Shown here piece by piece: positions 19,939 through 29,874 of a stretch of DNA of 64,000 bases. A program made the position numbers and the translations under genes. The notes below the pieces were generated by a model. That model was not told the DNA's origin, searched no databases, and was given only the letters and a program-made list of their open reading frames with translations. The stretch is taken from the NCBI RefSeq assembly GCF_001679645.1, contig NZ_LRUN01000042.1, positions 1-64,000 on the forward strand. Reading direction: 5' to 3'. Numbering within the stretch: position 1 is the stretch's first letter; every line of letters starts with the position of its first letter. The DNA comes from Pseudomonas bananamidigenes. GTDB taxonomy: Bacteria > Pseudomonadota > Gammaproteobacteria > Pseudomonadales > Pseudomonadaceae.

Positions 19939-19965
19939 GGCATTGATTCCTGTCGTTTGCTTGAG

Positions 19966-20772
19966 TTATTGAGCCCAGCGCAGTTGCGTAGGCAAGGGTG
20001 AAACAGGTTCCGGCGCCGGCGGCTCGCCGGGCAGGGACAACACACGGTTGAGCACTTCGGTTTCCAGCGCGGCCAGCCGATGGGAGCCACGCACCCGAGG
20101 GCGCGGCAGTTCGACCTGCAGATCGAGACCGACTTCACCGTCCTCGATCAGAATCACCCGGTCGGCAATCGCCACCGCCTCGCTGACGTCATGGGTCACC
20201 AGCAATACGGTGAAACCGTGCTGCTGCCAGAGACGCTCGATCAGTTGCTGCATCTCGATGCGGGTCAGGGCATCCAGCGCACCCAGCGGCTCGTCGAGCA
20301 ACAGCAGGCGCGGCTGATGAATCAGGGCCCGGGCCAGCGCCACACGCTGCTTCTGCCCGCCGGACAACGCCGCCGGCCACTCATTGGCACGATCGGCCAG
20401 GCCCACCGCTTCCAGCGCCTCCAATGCCTGCGGGCGCCAATTGCCTTTCAGGCCGGGCCCGACGTTGTCGATGATCTTTTTCCACGGCAGCAGCCGCGCC
20501 TCCTGGAACATCAGCCGGGTATCTTCCCGGGCATCGCCGAGCGGCGCGGCACCTGCCAGCAGATCGCCGCCGGTGGGCTGGTCGAGGCCGGCGAGCAAAC
20601 GTAGCAAGGTGCTCTTGCCGCATCCGCTGCGCCCGACCACAGCAACGAACTGCCCCGCCGGAATGTGCAGGTCGATATCACGCAGCACCTGCCGCGCGCC
20701 GAAGGTCTTTTGCAGGTTGCGCACCACCAGCGGAATCCCGCGCAGCAGGCGCGGAGGTTGTTGAGCGGTCAT
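19966..20772 (-). CDS. ssuB: Aliphatic sulfonate ABC transporter ATPase SsuB
   Basis: A 268-residue ABC ATPase. It has Walker [10 protein letters not shown] (residues 47-55), Q-loop segment [11 protein letters not shown], signature [16 protein letters not shown] and Walker [13 protein letters not shown]. It powers sulfonate import with SsuC and SsuA. Start MTAQQPPR overlaps the ssuC stop by 4 bases. An upstream in-frame start (20820) would lie inside ssuC and is rejected. The C-terminal extension after about residue 230 is Pro-rich and not part of the core fold. Confidence 0.94.
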   Translation of the reverse strand: MTAQQPPRLLRGIPLVVRNLQKTFGARQVLRDIDLHIPAGQFVAVVGRSGCGKSTLLRLLAGLDQPTGGDLLAGAAPLGDAREDTRLMFQEARLLPWKKIIDNVGPGLKGNWRPQALEALEAVGLADRANEWPAALSGGQKQRVALARALIHQPRLLLLDEPLGALDALTRIEMQQLIERLWQQHGFTVLLVTHDVSEAVAIADRVILIEDGEVGLDLQVELPRPRVRGSHRLAALETEVLNRVLSLPGEPPAPEPVSPLPTQLRWAQ

Positions 20773-21551
20773 GCCGCACCTCCTTTCGCCGCTTGATAGG
20801 CCGGATGCCAGCGCAACCACACGCGCTCAAGTCCCCGGGCCGCAAGATCGGCCAGTTTGCCGAGCACCGCGTAAAGCAGAATCGCCAGCACCACCACGTC
20901 GGTCTGCAAAAACTCCCGGGCGTTCATCGCCAGGTAACCGATGCCTGAGCTGGCAGAGATGGTTTCCGCCACGATCAGCGTCAGCCACATGAAACCCAGG
21001 GCAAAGCGCACGCCGACCAGAATCGAAGGCAACGCACCCGGCAGAATCACCTGCCAGAACAGGCTGAAACCGGACAGGCCATAACTGCGCGCCATTTCCA
21101 CCAGCGCGGGATCGACGTTGCGGATGCCGTGATAAGTGTTGAGGTAGATCGGGAACAACGTGCCCAGCGCCACGAGGAAAATCTTCGCCGACTCATCAAT
21201 GCCGAACCACAGGATCACCAGCGGGATCAGCGCCAGGTGCGGCACGTTGCGGATCATCTGCACCGAACTGTCGAGCAGACGCTCGCCCCACTTCGACAGC
21301 CCGGTGATGAACCCCAGCGTCAGGCCGATGCTGCCGCCGATGGTGAAACCCAGCGCGGCGCGCCAGCCGCTGATTGCCAGGTGCGTCCAGATTTCGCCGC
21401 TGCGCACCAGGCTCACGCCGGCCTCGATCACGGCCACCGGTGCCGGCAGAATCCGCGTCGACAGCCAACTCGCCGACACCGACAACTGCCACACCGCCAG
21501 CAGCAACACCGGCAACGCCCAGGGCGCGAGGCTGTGGATAAATTTATTCAT
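20769..21551 (-). CDS. ssuC: Aliphatic sulfonate ABC transporter permease SsuC
   Basis: A 260-residue inner-membrane permease with about six transmembrane helices. The binding-protein-dependent transport signature includes [20 protein letters not shown], followed by [20 protein letters not shown]. The first helix is at about residues 10-28. It forms the pore of the SsuABC importer. It lies 9 bases after ssuD and overlaps ssuB. Confidence 0.94.
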   Translation of the reverse strand: MNKFIHSLAPWALPVLLLAVWQLSVSASWLSTRILPAPVAVIEAGVSLVRSGEIWTHLAISGWRAALGFTIGGSIGLTLGFITGLSKWGERLLDSSVQMIRNVPHLALIPLVILWFGIDESAKIFLVALGTLFPIYLNTYHGIRNVDPALVEMARSYGLSGFSLFWQVILPGALPSILVGVRFALGFMWLTLIVAETISASSGIGYLAMNAREFLQTDVVVLAILLYAVLGKLADLAARGLERVWLRWHPAYQAAKGGAA

Positions 21552-21560
21552 GGCGGCGCC

Positions 21561-22709
21561 TCAGCTCTGCGACGCGGCTTTGGGAAGAATGTCGTTGGCC
21601 ACCATCTCGCCAAACGGACTGACATAACCGGCGCTTTTCGGCAGTTCCGGGCGTTCGACGTCGAGGTGCGGGAACAGCAGCTCGGCCACCCGATACGACT
21701 CTTCGAGGTGTGGATAACCGGAGAATATGAAGGTATCGATGCCGAGCGCCGCGTACTCCTTCACCCGTGCCGCCACGGTCGGGCCGTCGCCCACCAGTGC
21801 CGTCCCGGCACCGCCGCGCACCAGACCGACGCCGGCCCACAGGTTGGGGCTGACTTCGAGGTTGTCGCGACTGCCTCCGTGCAGCGCGGCCATGCGCTGT
21901 TGACCGACCGAGTCGAAGCGCGCCAGCGAAGCCTGGGCACGTTTGATGGTGTCATCGTCCAGATGCGAAATCAGACGATCCGCCGCCTGCCAGGCTTCGG
22001 CGTTGGTTTCCCGTACGATCACATGCAGGCGGATGCCGAAGCGCACGGTGCGACCCAGCCTGGCGGCCTTGGCGCGAACCTGTTCGATCTTCTCGGCCAC
22101 AGCCGCTGGCGGCTCGCCCCAGGTCAGGACCATTTCCACTTGTTCCGCTGCCAGATCCTGCGCGGCTTCCGAAGAGCCGCCGAAGTACAGCGGCGGACGC
22201 GGCTGCTGAAGCGGTGGATAGAGCAATTTGGCGCCCTTCACGCTGATGTGCTCGCCGTCGTAATCCACGGTTTCGCCTTCCAGCACACGGCGCCAGATCC
22301 GGGTGAATTCCACCGAAGCCTGATAACGCGCTTCGTGATCGAGGAACAGACCGTCGCCGGCCAGCTCTTCCGGATCGCCGCCGGTCACCAGGTTGAACAG
22401 CGCACGACCACCGGACAGACGATCCAGAGTCGCCGCCTGACGCGCCGCCACCGTCGGGGAAATGATCCCGGGGCGCAAGGCGACAAGGAACTTCAGACGT
22501 TGAGTGACCGGGATCAACGAGGCCGCCACCAGCCACGAGTCCTCGCAGGAACGGCCGGTGGGAATCAGCACGCCGCCGAAGCCCAGACGATCCGCCGCTT
22601 GCGCGACCTGTTGCAGATAGCCGTGGTCGACGGCGCGGGCGCCTTCGGCGGTGCCAAGGTAATGGCCGTCGCCGTGGGTAGGCAGGAACCAGAAGATGTT
22701 GAGGCTCAT
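21561..22709 (-). CDS. ssuD: FMNH2-dependent alkanesulfonate monooxygenase SsuD
   Basis: A 382-residue bacterial luciferase-family flavin monooxygenase. It splits alkanesulfonates to aldehyde and sulfite using FMNH2 supplied by SsuE. Diagnostic stretches are [16 protein letters not shown] at the start, [20 protein letters not shown], and [20 protein letters not shown] near the end, which includes the flexible active-site loop region. Length matches the family (about 380). It sits between ssuA and ssuC. Confidence 0.96.
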   Translation of the reverse strand: MSLNIFWFLPTHGDGHYLGTAEGARAVDHGYLQQVAQAADRLGFGGVLIPTGRSCEDSWLVAASLIPVTQRLKFLVALRPGIISPTVAARQAATLDRLSGGRALFNLVTGGDPEELAGDGLFLDHEARYQASVEFTRIWRRVLEGETVDYDGEHISVKGAKLLYPPLQQPRPPLYFGGSSEAAQDLAAEQVEMVLTWGEPPAAVAEKIEQVRAKAARLGRTVRFGIRLHVIVRETNAEAWQAADRLISHLDDDTIKRAQASLARFDSVGQQRMAALHGGSRDNLEVSPNLWAGVGLVRGGAGTALVGDGPTVAARVKEYAALGIDTFIFSGYPHLEESYRVAELLFPHLDVERPELPKSAGYVSPFGEMVANDILPKAASQS

Positions 22710-22734
22710 GGAGTGGTCTCCTTGGGGATTCGTT

Positions 22735-23715
22735 TTACTGGGCTTGGGTAACCGAGCTTTGGGCCACAGCGGCCGGTGGGGTCCAGATCACATCCTTGAT
22801 GCTCAACGGCTTGGGAATCAGCTTGAGCTGGTAGAAGGTGTCGGCGATTTTCTGTTGCGCAGCGACCACTTCCGGGGTGAGGAACAACGCTCCATAGCCT
22901 TGGCGTTTCACCGAAGTCAGGGTGATGTCCGCCGGCAGACCGAGCAGTGGCGCGACCTGTTGGGTGACGTCTTGCGGGTTGGCTTTCGACCACTCACCGA
23001 CGGCGCGCACTTCTTCCACCAGGGTCTTGATCACCTCGGGATGTTTCTGTGCGTAGGGTTTGGTCGCCAGGTAGAACTGATGGTTGTCGACGATGCCCTT
23101 GCCGTCACGCAGGGTGTGCGCTTGCAGTTGTTGCTCGGCGGCGGCCTGGTACGGGTCCCAGATGACCCAGGCGTCGACGCTGCCGCGCTCGAACGCGGCG
23201 CGGGCATCGGCCGGCGGCAGGAATACGGTTTGAATGTCAGTGTACTTGAGGCCGGCGTCTTCCAGCGCACGCACCAGCAGGTAGTGGACGTTGGAGCCTT
23301 TGTTCAAGGCGACTTTCTTGCCCTTGAGATCCGCCACCGACTTGATCGGTGAGTCTTTCGGCACAAGGATCGCCTCGCTGTTGGGCGCGGGCGGCTCGTA
23401 GGCCACGTAGAGCAGGTCGGCACCCGCCGCCTGAGCGAAGACCGGCGGCGTTTCGCCGGTGACGCCAAAGTCGATGGAACCGACGTTCAGGCCTTCCAGC
23501 AGTTGCGGGCCGCCGGGGAATTCAGTCCATTGAACGTCGACGCCTTGGGCGGCGAGGCGTTTTTCCAGCGTGCCCTTGGCCTTGAGCAGCACCAGCGTGC
23601 CGTATTTCTGATAACCGATCCGCAGCGTCTCGGCCTGTGCTTGAGTGATGGCGCCGAAGGACACAGCCGCAGCAAACAGAGCGACCAGACCACGACGCAA
23701 AAATACAGTGCGCAT
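22735..23715 (-). CDS. ssuA: Sulfonate-binding periplasmic protein SsuA
   Basis: A 326-residue periplasmic binding protein with signal peptide [20 protein letters not shown], cleaved near [16 protein letters not shown]. The fold is the NMT1/SsuA type ([20 protein letters not shown]). The ATG at 23715 has AAGGAG 8 bases upstream. A second in-frame start 12 codons earlier would add charged residues before the signal peptide and is less likely. It captures aliphatic sulfonates for SsuBC. Confidence 0.93.
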   Translation of the reverse strand: MRTVFLRRGLVALFAAAVSFGAITQAQAETLRIGYQKYGTLVLLKAKGTLEKRLAAQGVDVQWTEFPGGPQLLEGLNVGSIDFGVTGETPPVFAQAAGADLLYVAYEPPAPNSEAILVPKDSPIKSVADLKGKKVALNKGSNVHYLLVRALEDAGLKYTDIQTVFLPPADARAAFERGSVDAWVIWDPYQAAAEQQLQAHTLRDGKGIVDNHQFYLATKPYAQKHPEVIKTLVEEVRAVGEWSKANPQDVTQQVAPLLGLPADITLTSVKRQGYGALFLTPEVVAAQQKIADTFYQLKLIPKPLSIKDVIWTPPAAVAQSSVTQAQ

Positions 23716-23804
23716 AGCGCTCTCCTTTTTGCTGTTGGGTTTTGGCTGCACCTGCTTGCCCGTTGGCGGGCGAGTAAGGCCAGTACCTCAAATCTTGATA
23801 GGGT

Positions 23805-24398
23805 TCAAATGCTCCAGCGAGCACTCAGCAAACGTTCGTTCAACAACCCCGGTTCCAGCGGCTTCGGCCGGCGGGCCATGGCACTGACAAACTGGTCCAG
23901 TGCCTCGTGCAACCGCTGCTCCAGAGCTGGCGCCAACTGCGCCGCAGCACTGCCTTCGCCATAGGCGATCTGACTGTCTTCGGCAAAAATCCCTTGCAGC
24001 ATTTCCTGCGCCTTCAAGGCCGACAACACCGGTTTGAGCGCGTAATCGACCACCAGCATGTGGGCGATGCTGCCGCCGGTGGCCATCGGCAAAACGATCT
24101 TGTGACTCAAGGCACGTTCCGGCAGCAGATCCAGCAGGGTCTTCAGCGCGCCCGAGAACGACGCCTTGTAGACCGGCGTGGCGATCAGCAAGCCGTCGGC
24201 GTTTTCAATCTGTTGCAGCAGGTCGAGCACCTTCGGGCTGTTGAAGCGGGCATGGAGCAGGTCCTCGGCCGGGAAATCCCGTACCTGATAACTCACCACT
24301 TCCACCCCTTGCTGCTGCAACCAGCGTTGCGAGCGCTCCAGCAACACTCCGGAACGGGAGCGTTGACTGGGACTGCCACCGAGTGAGACGACCAGCAT
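23805..24398 (-). CDS. ssuE: NAD(P)H-dependent FMN reductase SsuE
   Basis: A 197-residue flavodoxin-like reductase that makes FMNH2 for SsuD. The N-terminal phosphate-binding motif is [16 protein letters not shown], and [20 protein letters not shown] is typical of SsuE. It is the first gene of the ssu operon. The 5' flank is an AT-rich promoter-like region (24470-24540) with an AAAGAATAA element that recurs beside lsfA and tauA. Confidence 0.94.
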   Translation of the reverse strand: MLVVSLGGSPSQRSRSGVLLERSQRWLQQQGVEVVSYQVRDFPAEDLLHARFNSPKVLDLLQQIENADGLLIATPVYKASFSGALKTLLDLLPERALSHKIVLPMATGGSIAHMLVVDYALKPVLSALKAQEMLQGIFAEDSQIAYGEGSAAAQLAPALEQRLHEALDQFVSAMARRPKPLEPGLLNERLLSARWSI

Positions 24399-24469
24399 TC
24401 AGACGATTCCTTGCGCGTTACCGGCGATTCGCGGGTTGCGATCTCGCTTCAATGTCAGTGACCTTAACA

Positions 24470-24540
24470 GCTGATTCATATATCCATAAATCATATTTAT
24501 TCATTTGGTTATTCTTTATTGAGATATGCATTTCACTTTC
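24470..24540 (-). promoter_or_regulatory. AT-rich promoter/operator region of ssuEADCBF
   Basis: The region is strikingly AT-rich compared with the neighbouring genes. On the minus strand it contains AAAGAATAA (24517 down to 24509) and a nearby GAATAAATATG. Sulfonate operons are generally under CysB/Cbl-type LysR control during sulfate limitation. That a CysB-like site lies here is inference. Confidence 0.4.
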
Positions 24541-24546
24541 TTTCGG

Positions 24547-24582
24547 GCAAAAAAACAGGCCGTTAAAACGGCCTGAAACCCT
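24547..24582 (-). terminator. Terminator downstream of lsfA
   Basis: CAGGCCGTTAAAACGGCCTG is a perfect inverted repeat (CAGGCCGTT / AACGGCCTG). Read on the minus strand it is followed by a run of seven T, which ends the lsfA transcript before the ssu promoter. Confidence 0.85.
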
Positions 24583-24614
24583 GCATCGTGGTTTTTGCTG
24601 ATCGCCCGCTGATT

Positions 24615-24660
24615 GATCGTTCCCACGTCGAGGCGTCGAACCGTCCGCGTGGGAACGATC
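24615..24660. repeat. Short inverted repeat (family C)
   Basis: GATCGTTCCCACG and CGTGGGAACGATC flank a 20-base centre. The right arm is identical to the sequence at 43588-43600. It is probably a REP-like element of a second type. Confidence 0.7.
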
Positions 24661-24669
24661 CGGAGAAGG

Positions 24670-25308
24670 TTATTTGTTCGGCTGTGGTGTGAGGCGCAGG
24701 TACGGCTTCACCGCGCGATAACCCTTCGGAAAGCGCTGCTTGATTTCGTCTTCGTCCTTGAGCGACGGCACGATCACCACTTCGTCACCGTCCTGCCAGT
24801 TGGCCGGTGTGGCCACCTTGTAGTTGTCGGTGAGCTGCAGCGAATCAATCACCCGCAGGATTTCGTGGAAGTTGCGCCCGGTACTCGCCGGGTAGGTGAT
24901 GGTCAGGCGGATCTTCTTGTTCGGATCGATCACGAACAGCGAGCGCACGGTCAGGGTGTCGCTGGCATTCGGATGGATCAGATCGTAGAGATCGGACACC
25001 TTGCGGTCGGCATCGGCCAGGATCGGGAAGTTGACGATCGTGTTCTGGGTTTCGTTGATGTCCTCGATCCACTTGTGGTGCGAATCCACCGGGTCGACCG
25101 ACAGCGCGATGGCTTTAACGCCGCGTTTGCTGAACTCATCCTTGAGCTTGGCGGTGAAACCCAGCTCGGTGGTGCACACCGGAGTGAAGTCCGCCGGATG
25201 GGAAAACAGCACGCCCCAGCTGTTGCCGAGCCACTCGTGAAAACGAATCTTGCCGGCGCTGGAATCCTGTTCGAAATCGGGGGCGATATCGCCGAGTCTG
25301 AGGCTCAT
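24670..25308 (-). CDS. lsfA: 1-Cys peroxiredoxin LsfA
   Basis: A 212-residue Prx6-type peroxiredoxin. The peroxidatic Cys45 lies in PADFTPVCTTELGF, and no resolving Cys is visible, as expected of a 1-Cys enzyme. It reduces peroxides. In P. putida and P. aeruginosa LsfA is induced by sulfate starvation and was found next to ssu. That fits the position here, immediately upstream of ssuE on the same strand but behind its own terminator. An AAAAAGAATAAAT element and a CTAGATATCTAG palindrome lie upstream (25368-25394). Confidence 0.93.
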   Translation of the reverse strand: MSLRLGDIAPDFEQDSSAGKIRFHEWLGNSWGVLFSHPADFTPVCTTELGFTAKLKDEFSKRGVKAIALSVDPVDSHHKWIEDINETQNTIVNFPILADADRKVSDLYDLIHPNASDTLTVRSLFVIDPNKKIRLTITYPASTGRNFHEILRVIDSLQLTDNYKVATPANWQDGDEVVIVPSLKDEDEIKQRFPKGYRAVKPYLRLTPQPNK

Positions 25309-25359
25309 GGTGCTGCTCCTGATGAGTGGTTGGAGACCTCAACTGTAGCTCGGGATTCG

Positions 25360-25420
25360 CCATTCATAAAAAGAATAAATAACTAGATATCTAGATCATT
25401 TACGAATATTAAACTTCTGT
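25360..25420 (-). promoter_or_regulatory. AT-rich upstream region of lsfA
   Basis: It contains AAAAAGAATAAAT (25368-25380) and the perfect 12-bp palindrome CTAGATATCTAG (25383-25394). The first element resembles those before ssuE and between oprD and tauA. It is likely part of a sulfur-responsive promoter (inference). Confidence 0.4.
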
Positions 25421-25539
25421 TCACTGGACGCTCGCCGGCAACGCGCCGAACATCGGCCCCAAGGTTCGAGAAGGCCTTGAGTTGCTGTAAAGAGGGAAAT
25501 GTCGGGAAAGGTCTACGGGGGTGGGCCGGACCCGAAACG

Positions 25540-25580
25540 CAAAAGCCCCGTCCGGCGCAATGCCGGACGGGGCTTTTTTA
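25540..25580 (-). terminator. Strong terminator after the OprD porin
   Basis: AAAAGCCCCGTCCGGC and GCCGGACGGGGCTTTTTT form a long GC-rich hairpin with poly-A/poly-T on both sides. It lies 25-60 bases past the porin stop and is potentially bidirectional. Confidence 0.9.
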
Positions 25581-25602
25581 CATCAACTGTTCGAGCGCGC
25601 TG

Positions 25603-26955
25603 TTACAGCAGCGGGATCGAGTAGCTGACGATCAGGCGGTTTTCATCCTGGTCGCGCTGACCCGGGATGTCGTTGCGCCAGGTAGCGTTCTTCCACATGA
25701 AGCCCAGGTTCTTGGCCGGACCTTCCGGAATCACGTAACCGATGGTCAGGTCGCGCTCCCACTCGGAAGCACCGTTGCCGTTCTCACGACGGTTGGAGCC
25801 CACAGTGTCGATGTCGCTACCACGCAGGTAGACCATACCGGCGGTCAGGCCTGGCAGGCCGACTTTGGCGAAGTCATAGGAGTAGCGGGCTTGCCAGGTT
25901 TTCTCGCCGGCACGACCGAACTTCTGGATCTGCATGTCGGTAATGGTGTAGTTCGACGAGCCGTCGCCCTGGTTCAGCCATGGGAAGTCGGAGCTGCCAT
26001 TGGAAACCTGGTAGCCGCCACCGAAGGTGTGACCTTCAACGGTGTACAGGAAAAGGCCGCTGTACAGGTTGTTGTCGATAGGACCCTTGCCGCTGACGTT
26101 GCCGACATAGTTACCGTTGCCGAAGTAGGCAGAGTTGTTGCCGTTGGCGCCGTCGTCGGAGCTGTGGAAGTAACGGAAGTCAGACTTCAGCACGCCCGGG
26201 CCGATTGCCCAGTTGTGAACCAGACCCAGGAAATGTTGCTTGTAGAAGTCTTCCAGGTTGCCGTAGTAGTACTGGGCAGTCAGGTCCTTGGTGATCTTGT
26301 AGTCACCGCCGGCGTAGTAGAACTTGTTGCTGTTGGCGACACGTGCGTTGGCACCGCCAATGGACAGGTTCTCGTTGTTGCTGGAGTTACGACCTTTCAC
26401 GGCTTCGATCTGACCGGCAACCAGAGACAGGTCCTTGATTTCGCCGGAAGTGATCTGGCCACCCTGCCAGGTCTGTGGCAACAGACGACCGTCGTTGGTC
26501 ACGATGACCGGGTTCTTTGGCTGCAGGGTACCCAGCTTCAGTTCGGTCTGGGAGATCTTGGCCTTGGCGGTCAGGCCCAGGCTCGAGAAGTTGTCGACAG
26601 CTTCACCGTTGGACTTGCTCGGGAACACAGTGCCGCCGTAGGAAGTCGAGGTTGCACCGTTGGTACCGCCGCCCGAATCAAGACGGATCCCCAGCAGACC
26701 GATGGCATCCAGGCCGAAACCTACAGTGCCCTGGGTGTAACCGGAAGTGAAACGCAGGTCGAAGCCCTGGCCCCACTCTTCGTTCTTGCTCTGTACACCG
26801 GAAGCCGTTCTGGCAGCGCTGTCACGGTTGTCAGTGTTGATGTAGAAGTTACGCAGGCCCAGGGTGGCCTTGCTGTCTTCGATGAAACCGGCTGCGCCTG
26901 CCTGCTGCGCAATAACCCCTACCGCCACGGCCAGAGCCAGGGTGGACTTGTTCAT
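25603..26955 (-). CDS. OprD-family outer-membrane porin
   Basis: A 450-residue OprD/OccD-OccK type porin. It has a signal peptide (MNKSTLALAVAVGVIAQQAG, mature start near AGFIEDSKATLGLRNFYIN), alternating beta-strand pattern, and the C-terminal NRLIVSYSIPLL typical of this family. OprD paralogues form substrate-specific channels for small carboxylates, amino acids or peptides. The specificity here is not readable. Its place between lsfA/ssu and a tauA-like gene suggests uptake of organosulfur compounds (inference). Confidence 0.92.
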   Translation of the reverse strand: MNKSTLALAVAVGVIAQQAGAAGFIEDSKATLGLRNFYINTDNRDSAARTASGVQSKNEEWGQGFDLRFTSGYTQGTVGFGLDAIGLLGIRLDSGGGTNGATSTSYGGTVFPSKSNGEAVDNFSSLGLTAKAKISQTELKLGTLQPKNPVIVTNDGRLLPQTWQGGQITSGEIKDLSLVAGQIEAVKGRNSSNNENLSIGGANARVANSNKFYYAGGDYKITKDLTAQYYYGNLEDFYKQHFLGLVHNWAIGPGVLKSDFRYFHSSDDGANGNNSAYFGNGNYVGNVSGKGPIDNNLYSGLFLYTVEGHTFGGGYQVSNGSSDFPWLNQGDGSSNYTITDMQIQKFGRAGEKTWQARYSYDFAKVGLPGLTAGMVYLRGSDIDTVGSNRRENGNGASEWERDLTIGYVIPEGPAKNLGFMWKNATWRNDIPGQRDQDENRLIVSYSIPLL

Positions 26956-27322
26956 GTATCGCTCCTCTCGTTTCTAATTCTTGTGTTCCTGGTCCGGGGT
27001 CTGACGCCCCTGGATCCTAAGATGCGCGATTAGCGCCAGACCGTGACTGACAAGTCAATCGCAACCTTGTGTGTCTACGACCAAGGTCTAATCGCAGTTA
27101 TTCGGTCCTTGCAGGGTAGAGACTTCCAGATAAATCCAAAAAGAATTTATTGATTCTTTTTAATACCACCCAGGAATATAGCCAACAGTGACCATCCGTA
27201 CCGGGATACAGCGTATCGGCGACTAAGCTCATTCCTAAATGGTATTTGTGAGCCTTTTTTTAGATCGTTTAGCTTTGGCGAAACCCCGATTCGTCAAACC
27301 CTATCGAAAAGGCGACGCCATC
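26956..27322. promoter_or_regulatory. Divergent regulatory region oprD / tauA-like gene
   Basis: This 367-base gap contains no convincing gene. It holds a near-perfect inverted repeat, AAAAAGAAT-TTATTG-ATTCTTTTT (27138-27161), with 9-bp arms. The AAAGAAT core recurs upstream of ssuE and lsfA. The repeat is a good candidate for a dimeric regulator binding site serving both flanking genes. Confidence 0.5.
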
Positions 27323-28309
27323 ATGGCCAAACGCGCACTATCTAGTCAATTTGTTACAGTTTGTGTGTCGGCGCTGATTTCTTTTTCTGTCCATGCTTCC
27401 AGTCTCACCGTCGGCTACCAGACCGGCATCGATCCAAGCAAAGTCCCCCAGGCCGACGGCGTTTACGAGAAGACCATAGGCGAAAAAATCGATTGGCGCC
27501 GCTTCAACAGCGGTCCGGAAGTAGTGACAGCCATCGCCTCCGGTGACGTCCAGATCGGCAACCTCGGCTCCAGCCCGCTGGCCGCCGCCGCTTCACGCCA
27601 TCTGCCGATCGTCGCATTTATCGTTTCGGCGCAGATCAATGCCGCCGAGTCACTGGTGGTGCGCAATGGCAGTGGCATCGACAAACCGGAAGATCTGGTG
27701 GGCAAGACCATCGCCACACCCTTCGTTTCCACCTCCCACTACAGCCTGCTCGGCGCACTCAAGCACTGGGGCCTGGATGCCTCGAAAGTCAAAGTGGTGA
27801 ACCTGCAACCTGCAGAAATAGCGGCGGCCTGGAAACGTGGCGACATCGATGGCGCCTTCGTCTGGTCGCCGGCGCTGGGTGAAATCCGCAAGACCGGCAA
27901 GACCCTGACCGATGCCGCGCAGGTCGGCCAGTGGGGTGCTCCAACCTTCGAAGTCTGGGTTGCGCGCAAGGATTTCGCCGAGAAGCATCCGGAGATCGTG
28001 GCCAAATTCGCCAAGGTGACCCTGGACTCGTTCGCCGACTACGCCGCTCATAAAGACGGCTGGACGGCCGATTCGGAGCCAGTGCAGAAAATCGCCAAAC
28101 TGACCGGTGCCAACGCCGCCGACGTCCCGGAATTGCTCGCAGGTTCGGCGTTCCCCGATGCCAAAACACAACGGACCGCAGCACTACTGGACGGCGGCAC
28201 GGCGAAGGCGATTGGCGAGACGGCGAAATTTTTGAAGGAACAAGGCAAGGTCGAGACGGTGTTGCCGGACTATTCGCCGTACGTCAGCGCCAAGTTCATC
28301 ACCGATTGA
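27323..28309 (+). CDS. TauA-like taurine/sulfonate ABC transporter binding protein
   Basis: A 328-residue periplasmic binding protein. The signal peptide covers MAKRALSSQFVTVCVSALIS, cleaved near VHA. The mature protein begins SSLTVGYQTGIDPSKVPQAD, a TauA-like start, and SGDVQIGNLGSSPLAAAASR is also TauA-like. The ATG at 27323 was chosen because the signal peptide follows directly. No tauB, tauC or tauD genes follow, so it is an orphan binding protein. It may work with another transporter's membrane parts elsewhere, or with SsuBC (inference). An inverted-repeat operator candidate lies about 160-185 bases upstream. Confidence 0.82.
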   Translation: MAKRALSSQFVTVCVSALISFSVHASSLTVGYQTGIDPSKVPQADGVYEKTIGEKIDWRRFNSGPEVVTAIASGDVQIGNLGSSPLAAAASRHLPIVAFIVSAQINAAESLVVRNGSGIDKPEDLVGKTIATPFVSTSHYSLLGALKHWGLDASKVKVVNLQPAEIAAAWKRGDIDGAFVWSPALGEIRKTGKTLTDAAQVGQWGAPTFEVWVARKDFAEKHPEIVAKFAKVTLDSFADYAAHKDGWTADSEPVQKIAKLTGANAADVPELLAGSAFPDAKTQRTAALLDGGTAKAIGETAKFLKEQGKVETVLPDYSPYVSAKFITD

Positions 28310-28311
28310 AC

Positions 28312-28420
28312 CTGTGGTGAGGGAGCTGGTTCCCGCTGGAGGCCAAAGGACTCCCCATTTCTGCGATCGCAGGTTTTGGGGCCGCTTCGCAGCCCAACGG
28401 GAGCAAGCTCCCTCACCACA
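28312..28420. repeat. REPIN family B (copy 1)
   Basis: CTGTGGTGAGGGAGCTGGTT at the left and GGGAGCAAGCTCCCTCACCA at the right form an inverted pair with an internal CTGGAGGCCAAAGGACTCCC block. A sibling copy lies at 32566-32674. Family B is distinct from the GCGAGC/GCTCGC family A. Confidence 0.85.
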
Positions 28421-28440
28421 ATGTTTGGCAGGCCCCTTTA

Positions 28441-29739
28441 TCAGAGGGACTTTTCGAAGATCTTCGAATTGCGCTGATAGTTATAGAGAGAAGCCCGGGC
28501 CGCCGGCAGGCGCTCGACGCTGCTCGGTTCGAAGCCGCGCTCACGGAACCAGTGAGCGGTGCGGGTGGTGAGAACGAACAGCGTCTTCAGGCCCTGCGCC
28601 CGGGCACGGGTCTCGATGCGCTCCAGCAGTTCATCGCCACGTCCGCCATGGCGATACTCGGGATTCACCGCCAGGCACGCCAGTTCACCGGCATCGGAAT
28701 CGGCAATCTGATACAGCGCTGCGCACGCGATGATCATCCCTTCGCGCTCGACCACGCTGAACTGCTCAATCTCACGCTCCAGCACTTCACGGGAGCGGCG
28801 TACCAGAATCCCCTGCTCTTCCAGCGGACTGATCAGGTCGAGCAGACCGCCGACGTCTTCAATCGCCGCCTCGCGCACCAGTTCGAATTGCTCCTGGGCC
28901 ACCAGCGTACCGCCACCGTCGCGGGTGAACAGTTCGGTCAGCAGTGCGCCGTCTTCGGCATAACTGACGATATGGCTGCGCGCCACGCCGCCACGGCAGG
29001 CTTCGGCGGCGGCATCCAGCAGTTCCGCCTGATAGTTGCTGCCCAGACGCTGCAAATGCGCCGGCACTTGTTGCGGGCGCAGTTCGCGCACCAGTTTGCC
29101 GTTTTCGTCGATCAGGCCGAGGTCAGCGCCAAACAGCAGCAGTTTGTCGGCTCCCAGATCGATGGCGGCGCGGGTGGCGACGTCTTCGCAGGCCAGGTTG
29201 AAGATCTCACCGGTCGGCGAATAACCCAGCGGCGACAGCAATACGATGGAGCGCTCGTCGAGCAGACGGTTGATGCCCTTGCGGTCGACCCGGCGCACTT
29301 CGCCGGTGTGGTGATAGTCGACACCTTCCAGCACGCCGATCGGCCGCGCGGTCACGAGGTTGCCGCTGGCCACCCGCAGGCGCGAGCCCTGCATCGGCGA
29401 CGAGGCCATGTCCATCGACAGCCGCGCTTCGATGGCGATGCGCAACTGGCCGACCGCATCGATCACACACTCCAGCGTGGCTGCATCGGTGATGCGCATG
29501 CCGTGGTGGTAATGCGGGGTCAGGCCGCGCGCGGCGAGACGGGTTTCGATCTGCGGACGGGAACCGTGAACCAGCACCAGCCGCACGCCGAGGCTGTGCA
29601 GCAGCACGATGTCATGGACGATGTTGCCGAAATTCGGATGCTCCACGCCGTCGCCGGGCAGCATGACGACGAAGGTGCAGTCGCGGTGGGCATTGATATA
29701 AGGAGACGCGTGACGAAGCCAATTGACATATTCGGGCAT
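28441..29739 (-). CDS. argA: Amino-acid N-acetyltransferase ArgA
   Basis: A 432-residue N-acetylglutamate synthase, the first step of arginine biosynthesis. Residues 1 to about 285 form an amino-acid-kinase-like domain (FVVMLPGDGVEHPNFGNIVH, LVLVHGSRPQIETRL) that carries feedback regulation by arginine in this family. Residues from about 290 form a GNAT acetyltransferase domain (LACLAVNPEYRHGGRGDELL). The length is normal (about 432). In PAO1 it lies next to argE (PA5204-PA5206), as here. Confidence 0.96.
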   Translation of the reverse strand: MPEYVNWLRHASPYINAHRDCTFVVMLPGDGVEHPNFGNIVHDIVLLHSLGVRLVLVHGSRPQIETRLAARGLTPHYHHGMRITDAATLECVIDAVGQLRIAIEARLSMDMASSPMQGSRLRVASGNLVTARPIGVLEGVDYHHTGEVRRVDRKGINRLLDERSIVLLSPLGYSPTGEIFNLACEDVATRAAIDLGADKLLLFGADLGLIDENGKLVRELRPQQVPAHLQRLGSNYQAELLDAAAEACRGGVARSHIVSYAEDGALLTELFTRDGGGTLVAQEQFELVREAAIEDVGGLLDLISPLEEQGILVRRSREVLEREIEQFSVVEREGMIIACAALYQIADSDAGELACLAVNPEYRHGGRGDELLERIETRARAQGLKTLFVLTTRTAHWFRERGFEPSSVERLPAARASLYNYQRNSKIFEKSL

Positions 29740-29874
29740 GAACCTGGGCCTGTAATAAATAGCAGCCGGAAAAGGGGCGAAACGGAAAACGCACAGCGGG
29801 CTGATGGTTATCGTCGGAACAGGCTTGGCGACACGCGCGCTCTCCTCATGAATACGGGTTGGCAGGACGGCAAT

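Noticed and set aside
29821..29874. Possible leader peptide between argE and argA
   Set aside because: No ORF with arginine-rich codons or attenuator-like hairpins was seen in this short gap.
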